A stretch of 64,000 nt of DNA from Trichosphaerium sp. ATCC 40318 (taxonomy: Eukaryota > Discosea > Flabellinia > Trichosidae): positions 186,001-250,000 of the forward strand of contig JALMLS010000455.1 of the NCBI GenBank assembly GCA_038496445.1, written 5' to 3'. Position numbers and translations under genes: made by a program. A model generated the notes under the pieces. That model was not told the DNA's origin, searched no databases, and was given only the letters and a program-made list of their open reading frames with translations. The stretch's first letter is position 1; each line of letters starts with the position of its first letter. Of the stretch, positions 48,021 through 58,914 are shown one piece after another.

Positions 48021-48043
48021 TATTAAATAGCAGTTGTAGAGCA
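48021..48043. promoter_or_regulatory. 23-bp divergent spacer
   Basis: Only 23 bp lie between the start codons of PPIL2 and RAB7, so 5' untranslated regions and promoters must overlap the opposite gene. Confidence 0.6.
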
Positions 48044-49393
48044 ATGGAGAAAGACAAGAAGCTCCGTGACTTTAATTGTCGTTTTCAGGCTTTTCACATG
48101 AGCAATAGTTGGAACATGGAATTATACAAGTCTGATGAAAACGCTGACGACGTAAAAGCGTTCATTAAAGTATTTGATAATACTGACACTTCTTTCACTT
48201 ATTACTGTACAGCTAAACCTTGTTGGTGATGCTGGTGTTGGCAAGACGTGCTTACTACAACGCTATGGTATTTTATAGAAGTACTTCTACCAACTAATGT
48301 TGCTGGCAGTAAATGATACGTTTATGGAGGCGTACAAGGCCACCATTGGCTCTGATTTTCTCTGTACCAACATAACAGTCGAAGACAAAAGTTACACGCT
48401 ACAACTGTGGGTAAGTTGATTAGATATACTCCGTACTTATAAGTACACCATTCTGTGCGCCACAACTGACTTTTGTTAAAGGACACAGGTATGAACTTTC
48501 AAATAGGTACAAAACTAACTCTACTTCAATAAGCTGGCCAAGAGCGATTTCAGAGTTTAGGTACGAAGTGTTTTAGAATTGAAACATCGAAACTATATTA
48601 CTTAAGCTTTTTACTCCAATTTAACCCTTCCAATGAACTAAAACACGCGTCTCGAGTGTCTATAGTCACTTTTAGTGCTTGTATCTTGTACTCGCTTATT
48701 TTTACGACATTTCCAAATTACAAAAGTTGCTGACAGCTCAAAAGGAAAACACTTCTACCGTGGATCTGACTGTGGTATACTAGTATACGATGTAACCAAT
48801 GCCAAATCTTTTGAGGTACAATTTAATGGATACTCCAAATTATAATGCCACGTGATTAACTTTATATTTAGAACCTAGAGAGGTGGAGAAACGAATTTTT
48901 ATTGCGTGTATGTACAGTTTTTATAACTCTTTTCTTCCTTCTTGTGTCGCCCACTTTGTCTCCTGTCCTTGGCTGATAGATTTTTTTAGGCAAACGTCAC
49001 AGATCCTACTCAGTTTCCATTTGCAGTTATAGGTAATAAGGTTGATAGAGTAACAGAGCGTAAAGTCCCAGAAAGCAAAGCAAGAGATTGGTACAATCAA
49101 ACATTTGAGAAAAAAAATAATAGTGTATTTTCCGGAAAACAAAATTGTTCAGATTTCTCCGTTAGCGTCTTTAGATAGCTTCTCGTTTTATTTCTAATAT
49201 CAAAAATAGGTGTGATAGATGCGGATTTGACTATTTTGAGACAAGTGCCATGGACGCTGTTGGTGTTAAATCAGCTTTCCAAAAAATTGTAGAGTTGATG
49301 CCAAAACCAAGCAACTTGGTTGTTAGTAAAGACTCTGATGTAATTAAAGAACTCAGCAAACCTGTTGTCACAGAGAAGGGATGTTCATGTTAG
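48044..49393 (+). CDS. RAB7: Rab7-like small GTPase with N-terminal extension
   Basis: A membrane-traffic GTPase close to Rab7 (late endosome). The P-loop is GDAGVGKTCLLQRY, switch I region YKATIGSDFL, switch II WDTAGQERFQSL with introns on both sides of the AGQ codons, base motifs GNKVDRV and ETSAMDA. Rab7-like phrases include FYRGSDCGILVYDVT and WRNEFLLRA. It ends KGCSC, a CXC double geranylgeranylation site. Before the usual start there are about 43 extra residues (MEKDKKLRDFNCRFQAF onward), absent from standard Rab7. The intron after SL is about 165 nt. Confidence 0.9.
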
Positions 49394-49772
49394 TGTAGTG
49401 AAAAATATTGTACAATAAATCTCTTTTTTTTTTGAAATCAAAGTTCAAAAGAAAACTATAGTTGAAAATAAGGAGCAAAGATAGATACGAGATTTATACG
49501 TTGCATCATTATTGGTTGATGTACCAGTACCATTGATGAAAGTACTAAGTGCCACAAGATGAATTAAAAAATCCAAGGTATAATGTAAATAACCGTAAAC
49601 TGAAATCGAATGACATTTTCAATGCAATCTACCTGTTCTCTGACAGTGACAATCACGCTGAAATAACAAATTTTATTTTACCAACGATATGCAAACAATT
49701 GAAGAGTTGGAACGTAGTGTAATTTGTAATTTTTATGTACATTTTTCTGTTATTACATGAGCCTTTCTAAGC
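49394..49772. other. Intergenic, nothing recognised
   Basis: A 379-bp convergent spacer between RAB7 and the MORN-variant gene. No exon or RNA gene is evident. Confidence 0.45.
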
Positions 49773-50600
49773 CTAAGCTGTATTCCTCCTACTGTTACGA
49801 TTTGTCTTAAATACTTGTCTATAATGCCATTTCGGTGGTTGTAAAGGAGACACACCATGTGTATAAGTAATGGCATACTCCAACTGCCCATCAAAATGCC
49901 ATTTTCTATACTCTCCATGAAGTTTGTTATCCAAAAAATTAGAAACAACGCAAGGATTCCCTGTCTTATACCACTGCTTAGATTCACCTTGTAATAAACC
50001 GTCCTTATAGAATTGCTTCGATTGTAAATTACCATTGGGATACCACTTCTTAGCTGTACCATCAAGTTTACCAGACTTACAAAAAGACAAACTTATCAAT
50101 TTACTAGTAGGTGTAAATCTTTCCCAAACTCCTTCTTTCTTCCCTCCTTCATAGAAACAGCGTGAAGAGCATCTTCCATTAAGATGATAAGTAAAATAAG
50201 CGCCTTGTCTTGAACCATTAATATATTCACCACGTGATAAAATCTGGCCATGAGGAGAATGGAAAGTCTCAAACGGTCCGTTTTTTTCACCGTTTTTTAG
50301 AGTGTATCGATGGAGTATTGCGCCATCATCACTCCATCGCTTACGTATTCCGTTCTCTAACCCTGATACGTATTGACGTTGTTCCACTAATGTATCGCCA
50401 CACCAACGCTTCCAAGTGCCGTTTTTTTCAAGTGAGTCGTTGAATCTAGAAGACGAAGCCATCGCCCGACAAATTAATGGCCAAATCGAAAAAACTTGTC
50501 TGTCTTGATCACATATTTCGAAGTGTAATTCCAGCGGTAACTCCAAGAGTGGACTACTAAACAGGAAATAAGGAAAGGTAAAGTTTTTGTAAAGTGACAT
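49773..50600 (-). CDS. F-box-like protein with MORN-variant repeats
   Basis: A single exon encodes 275 residues. The N-terminus ELPLELHFEICDQDRQVFSIWPLICRAM fits a short F-box-like helix pattern. Then come about eight repeats of the MORN-variant (MORN_2) type, with pattern G-x-W/F...G-x-x-x-x-x-x-Y-x-x-G, for example GTWKRWCGDTLVEQRQYVSG, GQILSRGEYINGSRQGAYF and YPNGNLQSKQFYKDGLLQG. Such repeats form an antiparallel ladder and usually mediate binding. It lacks introns, like the other F-box/repeat gene at 61585. A role as substrate adaptor is an inference. Confidence 0.75.
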   Translation of the reverse strand: MSLYKNFTFPYFLFSSPLLELPLELHFEICDQDRQVFSIWPLICRAMASSSRFNDSLEKNGTWKRWCGDTLVEQRQYVSGLENGIRKRWSDDGAILHRYTLKNGEKNGPFETFHSPHGQILSRGEYINGSRQGAYFTYHLNGRCSSRCFYEGGKKEGVWERFTPTSKLISLSFCKSGKLDGTAKKWYPNGNLQSKQFYKDGLLQGESKQWYKTGNPCVVSNFLDNKLHGEYRKWHFDGQLEYAITYTHGVSPLQPPKWHYRQVFKTNRNSRRNTA

Positions 50601-51317
50601 TTTTTATTTTGTAAAACCCAAAGCGTGTTATTTTTGAGCGCTATAGCGACCCAAGTGAAGCAAACACGCTAAACCGCGGAAATTTAAAAAACCAAATCGG
50701 TTTACGCTCAAATTACTGCCACTGTCTAAAATCCACCATAATCGGTGCTATGGCATGATTTATAAGCAATGGTAACCTTTTTTGCACCAGGTTTTACGCC
50801 GTTAAACTAAATTTAGCCGGGAAAATAAAATGACACTACAGTTAGAAATGAAGAGTGTAGTTGAACAACTTTTCGCAATAAAAGTCCTTTACTGACGAGA
50901 TAATTTACGGGCAAATTGCAGTTGTCATAATAACGTACGGTACATGCGCATCTACCATTAGAGCGATATGTAGCGAGTAATCAGGTTGAAATGAATAAAT
51001 TTGAGTGGAAAACAATTGTAAGCGATTAAAACGTGATCTTATTTATCTCCGACGTGAAGAGAGGCTACCAACGTCTTTGTTTGATCGTTTTAGATTTTTT
51101 ATTGACTTTTTTGCTCAAATCAGTTTAAAAAACCCACAAAACCATATAAGTACTGCGCACGTGACCACAAGGTCGATGGTGTAAACAACCAACCAAGAAT
51201 TCAACGGCCTATTCACGCACATTTAAAATCTAAAATCCTTCACGGAGATGTTGAAGTAAACATCCATTCCTCCGGCGAAGCAACAAAGCATGTTCGGGTT
51301 TTTTCTAGACAGTCGGT
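50601..51317. other. Intergenic, nothing recognised
   Basis: About 720 bp between the MORN-variant gene start and the end of the phosphatase gene. It holds one CACGTG near 51158. No coding or RNA gene is supported. Confidence 0.4.
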
Positions 51318-53183
51318 TTAAATATCTTTTTGATCATTGAACCAATCTTTGGCACTCTTTTTCAAAGGCCCTTGTATTGCTTTCCAGTTAGCTCCCCTAT
51401 GGGTGTTGTTAAGAGCGATTTTTGAGTCAAAGATTACAATGATTAATCCATTTAAATACTCACTTTGGTTCAAGAAATGACTTCATCTCTTCGTTCAATT
51501 TAATATCCTCGTTCACTGCTCTCATGAACACAGCCAAATTCTTCTTGTAAAATTCTTCAATCCCAGCTTCAGTGCACAGTCTAACGAAGCGTTAAAACTA
51601 ATAGTAATAACACTAGAATGTCATCCATTCCGAGTGTCAATCAAAAAGTTATTTTAGATAATGAGTTGCTAACTCCCTTAACTCTTTTTTTTTTTGTTTT
51701 AAATGCACAATGTAATACGTACTTTGAAAAGTATTCTTCAACACTAAATTTATCCATAAATTCCTTTACCTCCTCCTTAGAAAGCTTAGAATTAAGTTTA
51801 TCATATTTTTTCTGTTTCGGCTTATTTCTTGTTAAGATTACTTCCCAATCTCCCTCTTTCATTGTTTGTGTACCATATAAGGTAATCTCAAACCTTACAA
51901 GCTGCTTCATAAACCTAACAAAAATAGTAAACAAAAGTTATCAATGGTACAAAAAGTCTCATAATAAAAACAACTTACCCATCATTTGGTTGAATTAAAG
52001 GTCGACATTTTTTGACATGATCAAAAGCTTCTCTCATTGTCATTTTATGACACTTCATTAAATAAGCAATGACCATAGAGGCAGACCTAGATTTTCCTAT
52101 AACACTAAAGACCATTAAGAAACTAAAAATGAAAATAGGCTTTATAAACTTACCAATGAACTAGTATATTTTGTTTATCTTCCAAGGCGCCATTTATAAA
52201 TTTGAATCCAGGTTCAAAAGACTCCAATATATCTTCTTCGATATCATCATCCAAGAAACCATTGTAATATTTAAAAGCTTTTGTATGGATATTAGGCCAA
52301 TCCTATTATTATATAAACAACAGAGACATGAACAACTAAAAAAAAGCCAAAAAAAGTTGTGTGGATAAAGAATTCTCAAAACTTTCGAACCTTTGCACAG
52401 TTGAATATATGAGTTATTTTCTGGGCTTCTAGACTCATCCTGTCACCAGCCTAACATATAATTTCGTTACTCTAGGTATCTCCAAAACCATAAAATGTTA
52501 TTGTACTAAAGCGTAAATGTAAAAAAAAAAATTTAGACTCACGTCTACACCACTGCCCAAATATAAACCAGGGAGTATTTCTGATATGCCAACTGGAATA
52601 TTACTTCGTTTATTGCCGTACACCTTGCCCTGGGAGTTCTGAAAAGGCAATTAAAATAGACACCAAGTGTCAACATTTCTAACGTACGGCTGGGTGCCCA
52701 GGTCGTGTAGGAGCACGTAGCAAGCGAATAACGCGCTTTTCGTGTTCTCCTAATTAAAATGTCAAGCTGACAATTGCCAATTTCGATTATGTACCAGAGC
52801 TCTTAGATGAGAAACCCATGCGTGAACTTTGAGAGTGTACAAATGCGCGATGACCTTTTTGCAACGCAGCAGGGAACAAATACGTCTCCTCCTTGTTATC
52901 TCTAAACTCTATAAGGCGCTCCCATATCCATTGGTATAATGCTACGCTACAAATTAGTTTATTTGTCTCAAACGCTAACAGGCGCAATATATGACGTTTT
53001 GAGAGCGTAGGTGCATGTTTACACAAAATAAGCGAATAATTTACAGTTACGCACTAAAGCGCTCTTTATTGTATCAAAGCGCCTTTACAACTGTTTCAAC
53101 AGTATCGTGAGGAAGAAAAACTTAGTTGTAGCATACGGACCTTTATTATCTGTTGGTATTGGTTCAACGTTATTTTCGCTCAT
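51318..53183 (-). CDS. R3H-domain dual-specificity phosphatase
   Basis: The start MSENNVEPIPTDNK leads through poorly defined small exons into an R3H-like nucleic-acid-binding segment: LIEFRDNKEETYLFPAALQ then GHRAFVHSQSSRMGF. After a linker comes a dual-specificity phosphatase: ISEILPGLYLGSGVDAGD, THIFNCAKDWPN, and the signature VHCVIGKSRSAS, where the catalytic Cys codon is split by an intron. AYLMKCHKMTMREAFDHVKKCRP and IQPNDGFMKQLVRFE follow, as in the family. A lysine-rich tail ends KSAKDWFNDQKDI. Removing the intron with the acceptor CTTTAG restores the full HCx5R motif. Exon 2-3 joins rely on a 35-nt intron and are uncertain. Confidence 0.8.
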
Positions 53184-53371
53184 AGTTTGATTGGAAACAC
53201 AATTGTAACTGAACGACTTTGGCTGTTACAACTCACACGACTTTGGTGGTCAATATTGGAGCGTTCGTTTGTTCCCAACTTTTTCTGCTGGCATACAACA
53301 AATCACCATGGAGCAACCACCAAGAGGTTTTTAAGCGTTTATTTATGTAAAATATTAATCTCTGTACAGAT

Positions 53372-56300
53372 ATGTTCAAAGAGCTCTCTAAAATCCTAGA
53401 TGAGCGCGTAATGATCATTGATGGTGCCATGGGCACTCAAATTCAATCCTTCAGACTCAGTGATGAAGACTACATCGGTATGCTTTGTACAATTAATTAC
53501 AAACGCTCCAGAACTCCTAGATGTGTATTTTACGCACTAAAGTAACACTAGCCTTTCTACGTTCTTAATTTGTGAAATAGGTCAATTCGAAGGACACTCA
53601 AGGGATTTGAAGGGTAACAACGAGATCCTTACACTAACACGACCACACATTATTCACAAAATTCACTTGGTTAGTAAAGTACTTGAAATTGTCTAAAATT
53701 TACGCCATGTAGCAATACCTTGAAGCTGGCGCTGATATTGTTGAAACTAACACATTTGGAGCTAACTCTATTGCTCAAGCCGATTATGCTATGGAGCACC
53801 TCGTACGTCACTCAAATATGTTTTCTAAGCGTAATTTGCCTTTCAAAACGGGTTCCCATTCTTACTAAAATGATCGCTCGGAAACCTATTACTTTATAAT
53901 ACAACTTCATTACTATGGCTATACTCAACGCCGTAAAAAAAAATACGCGCCGTAGAAACCGGCCAAAAACGCCGGCCAGTTTCCGTTTTGGAAAAGTTGT
54001 TTTTCTTGATTTTTTTCTTACACGTTATATAAAACAGGCGTACAAGCTCAATGTTGAATCAGCACAACTCGCACGTAAAGCTTGTGATGAAATCACTGCA
54101 AGGGACCCATCACGCCCCAGATTCGTTGCTGGCGCAGTAGGTCCTACAAATAAAACAGCTTCAATCTCTCCTAAAGTTGAACAACCTGAATTTCGTAATG
54201 TCAGTACGTACAAGAGCGCTGTTTGAAGCCTTTTCGAGCCTTCAATTAATCTAATTTTTTCCTTTCTTCTTTAGCTTTTGAAGAGCTTGTCGAAACTTAT
54301 ACAGAACAAATGCATGGTCTTCTAGATGGTGGTGTAGATTTATTCCTCATTGAAACCGTTTTTGACACATTGAACTGTAAAGCGGCTATATATGCTGCCC
54401 TAGAGGTTCTAGAAGAAGAGAAATATAAACACCTAAAGGTGAGGTTCTACGCTTACATTTTGTTTTACAAAATGAAGTCATTGTTTTTTTTCTGATAATT
54501 TTTAAAGGTTCCTTTGATGATTTCTGGTACTATCGTTGACAGATCTGGCCGTACATTATCTGGTCAAACAACAGAAGCTTTCCTTACATCTATTGAGCAA
54601 GCAAAACCATTTGCTGTTGGTTTGAATTGTGCTCTTGGAGGTACACTATTTTTTTTATTTCTCCCTTGTTTTTTCTTTTCGTTCTTTTGGACTTATTTGC
54701 TTCTTTAGCTGATTTGATGAGACCTTTTATTGCTCGTGTCGCTAATGCAAGTTGTTATACACTCGCTTACCCAAATGCTGGTTTACCAAACGCTTTGGGT
54801 GGTTACGATCAGAGCCCAGAAATGATGGCTCCTCAGGTCAAAGATTTTGCTGAATCTGGATTTGTAAACTTGCTAGGTGGATGCTGTGGTACTACACCAG
54901 CACATATCAAGGTACTAGAGACGTTTTTATTAACTTAAACGAGATTAATTAGCCAATTATTGTTTTGTTAACTATTTCTTTGCAAAGGCCATTGCAGATT
55001 CTGTAGTTGGTGTTGTACCAAGAAAACCACAACCAGCAAGCGATTTATTAACTCTCTCTGGACTTGAACCACTAGTCTTTACAAAAGATATGAACTTTGT
55101 CAATATTGGCGAACGTTGCAATGTCACTGGTTCTAGACGCTTTTCTAAACTTATTGTTGCTGAAAAATATGAAAGAGCACTTGCTGTAGCAACCAAGCAA
55201 GTAGAGAACGGTGAGTAGACGAATTTTTTTTTCTCGTCCTACGTTGACAGTAGAGCTAATATTTATTGTAGGCGCTCAAATACTCGATATTAATGTCGAT
55301 GAGGGTATGCTTGACTCTCCAGCTGTTATGAGTAAATTTCTCCGTTTACTCGCTTCTGATCCAAAAGTATCACGTCTACCTCTTATGATTGATTCATCTA
55401 ACTGGGATGTTATTATTGCTGGTATGAAAGTAGCTCAAGGAAAATGTATTGTCAACAGTATCAGGTAACTCTTATTTTCTGCATAAAACCACTGACTGTT
55501 GTTGGGTAGTTTGAAAGCTGGTGAAGATGACTTTATTGCAAAGGGTAAAGAAATTTTGAAGTATGGTGGTGCAGTTACTGTTATGGCTTTTGACGAAGTA
55601 AGCATCATGAATTGAGTACTAAGTGTTTAATTAAACTTTTTTCTTCAAGGTTGGTCAAGCTGTTGAAGTAGACAGAAAAGTTGCTATTTGTCACCGCTCT
55701 TACAAGCTATTGACAGCTATTGGTTTCAAACCACAAGATATTATCTTTGATTTGAATATCCTAACAATATGTACCGGTATTGGTACGTATCTTGATGCCA
55801 ATTGCTTTTAAAAGAGCAAACAGCTCATTACAACCCGAAAAAAGTGCTTTTTGGTAAAATACTAACTTTTTTGTAGAGGAGCATAACCCTTATGCACTCA
55901 ACTTCCTTGAGGCTATTAAAAAGGTAAAAGAGTTGATGCCACTCGTACACATTAGCGGAGGTGTTTCAAATCTTTCATTCTCTTTCAGAGGTTTCAGTTA
56001 CTTGCGTGAATGCATGCACAGTGTCTTTTTGGTACGCATAGTCAACCCACAATGAGCTTTAAAAGCAAAGCGTCCGGAATGTTTTTTTTTTTTGAAGATG
56101 TTTGTTCTAATACTGTTGTTAGTATCACGCTAGTAAATATGGTATGGATATGGGTATTGTAAATGCTGGTGTTTTACCAAACTACGATAAAATTGACAAA
56201 AAGCTTTTGGCTATCATTGAAGACGCCATTTTCAATCGTGATCCAAACTCCACAGAGAGGCTACTCGAATTTGTACGTATTACATTTCTAGGAGATCCTG

Positions 56301-58637
56301 GAGGATGTGGGAGTGGAATACTAAGTGATTTGTTGTAGGCAACAGCAACAAAAGGTAGAAAAAACAAAAAAGAGAAAAAAGTTGATGAGTGGAGAAGTCT
56401 CCCAGTAAAAGAGCGCTTAGCGCACTCCCTTGTTGAGGGTATTCATAAATACATTGAAGCTGATACAGAAGAAGCAAGACTTCTAGTATGTAACCGGTGT
56501 TTTTTTTCGTTGTTTTCTAATGGTTGTTTTTTCTTAAGCTTAAAGTACCACTCAAAGTCATTGAAGGTCCATTGATGGATGGTATGACTATTGTCGGTGA
56601 TTTATTCGGATCTGGAAAGATGTTTTTGCCTCAAGTCATTAAGAGCGCTCGTGTCATGAAAAAGGCTGTAGCACATTTGATTCCATTCTTGGAGGAAGAA
56701 AAAGCTAAAAACGGTACAAGTGGTACAGATGATGACTCTCAGTACGCTGGAAAGGTATGTAGCAGTAAATGAGGTTTAAAATTACGTCTAACAAGCGCTA
56801 CAGATCTTGCTGGCTACTGTCAAAGGTGATGTACACGACATTGGTAAAAATATCGTGGGCGTCGTTTTGGGTTGTAACAACTACAAAGTTATCGACCTTG
56901 GTGTCATGACACCTTGTCATGAAATCCTTGAAGCAGCTCAAAGAGAGAATGTTGATATTATTGGTCTTTCTGGCTTAATCACACCTTCTCTTGATGAAAT
57001 GTGTTTTGTAGCTAAAGAGATGGAACGTATGGGTATGAAGATGCCACTATTGATTGGTGGAGCTACTACTTCCAGAATCCACACAGCAGTTAAGATCTCA
57101 CCTAATATAACTACTCCTTGTGTTCATGTTGTCGATGCATCAAGAGCTGTTGTTGTAGCAGGAAACTTGTTGGATCAAGATGAAGAAACCCGTGAAGAGT
57201 ATATTGAAGATGTTAGTATGACTTACGAGGAGTTACGCGAAGAACATTACGCTAGCTTGAAAGATAGAAAGTACCTCACTTTGGCTAAAGCCCGAAGTAA
57301 GTGTTTGAAGCTTAAATGGAGCCAAGAAATGCTTCCTACAAAGCCTAATATGCTTGGTGTACAAGTATTTGACGTACGCGTAGATAGAAGAGAAGAAAAA
57401 GTTTGAATTTAGTGACTTATTGACTGACTTTTTTTTAGGACTTTTCTTTCGAAGAATTGTTACCTGCTATTGACTGGAACCCTTTCTTCCAAGTTTGGGC
57501 TTTACGTGGTAAATACCCTAACAGAAACTACCCAAAGATCTTTAATGATCCTGGTGTTGGTGCTGAAGCTAAGAAAGTATTCGATGAAGCTCAAGTATTA
57601 CTCAAACGTATTATTTCTGAAAAGAGGTTGACTGCTAAGGGTATTGTTGGTATTTTCCCTGCTAACTCTGATGGTGATGATATCATTGTCTGGAAGGATG
57701 AAAAACGACAGTACGCAACATAAACAAGCACTCTACAAAAACCTGTTTTTCCTCATTTTTCTTTTTTGTAGAGAACCACGCGCACGTCTGTTTGGTCTAA
57801 GACAACAATCACAAAAGGAAACTGATCACCCTTACCTTTCTTTTGGCGATTTCATTGCACCTGTAGAGACAGAACTTAAAGATTACATTGGCATGTTCGC
57901 TGTATCTTCTGGATTCGGTTGTGAGGAATTTGTAAAAGAATTCCAAGATGATAACGATGACTACAACGCAATTATGGCAAAGGCCTTGGGTACGTAGAAG
58001 AAAATGGAAAACACGCTACGCGTGAATGTTTTGTTTAAAAAAATCATTACTTACTCCTTTACTAGCTGATCGTCTTGCTGAAGCATTTGCTGAAGTATTG
58101 CACGCTAAAGTAAGGCGTGAAATTTGGGGATACGCAAGGAACGAAGCTTTATCTGTAGAAGACTTCCTGAAGGTTAAATACCAAGGTATTAGACCTGCTC
58201 CTGGTTACCCTTCACAACCTGATCATACTGAAAAATTGACTATGTGGGACTTGATGAATGTTGAAGAAAAGACTGGCATCGTGTACGTTTTCACGTTTAT
58301 TTTTTGATTACAGCGGCTGTTGTTGCTTTATGAGTCTTTTTGTTAACCTAGATGCTAACTTTATTTGTAGTCTTACTGATCACTTGGCAATGAACCCAGC
58401 TGCTTCAGTATGTGGTCTATATTTTGCTAATGCAAAGAGCCACTACTTTGCTGTCGGTAAAGTACAAAAAGACCAAGTGCGTAAAACTATTCTAATTTCT
58501 AGTTTTTTTTCTCTATTACCCGTACTTGCTTTGTACTTATACTTTTTTTCCAGGTTGAGGATTATTCACGCAGAAAGGGCATGGATGTTGCAGAATGTGA
58601 AAAATGGCTTTCTTCTCAGCTCGCCTATGAGCCATAG
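53372..58637 (+). CDS. MTR: Cobalamin-dependent methionine synthase
   Basis: Transfers a methyl group from methyltetrahydrofolate to homocysteine through vitamin B12, in the cytosol. All four modules are present in order. The homocysteine domain has [33 protein letters not shown] and the zinc-site GGCCGTTP. The pterin domain has [14 protein letters not shown] and [10 protein letters not shown]. The B12 domain has [18 protein letters not shown], whose His ligates cobalt, and [12 protein letters not shown]. The AdoMet activation domain has [13 protein letters not shown] and [17 protein letters not shown]. About 20 introns; one near 53815-54038 is over 200 nt. The last residues are QLAYEP. Presence of this form implies the organism uses B12. 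Confidence 0.97.
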
Positions 58638-58914
58638 ATGATAATTTTTAAAGGCATTTAAATCATTTACGTTATAATAATTTTTGAGCTCTGTGTTTGG
58701 GTGTAGAACACGAAAGTTTTTGAAAAAATAAAAGGATCTTGTACAAAAATCGTCTTGCTATTTTGCTTTGCACATGGATCCTGTTTATACCCGGTGCTTA
58801 AAGACGTTAAGTCAGGTTATCAGCCGAAAATTTCTGCGTTTTTCGTCTAAACATAGTTAGCAAGAGAATATTTTCAAGCAACGCTCACACTCTCGAGGCG
58901 CAAACGAACCTACC

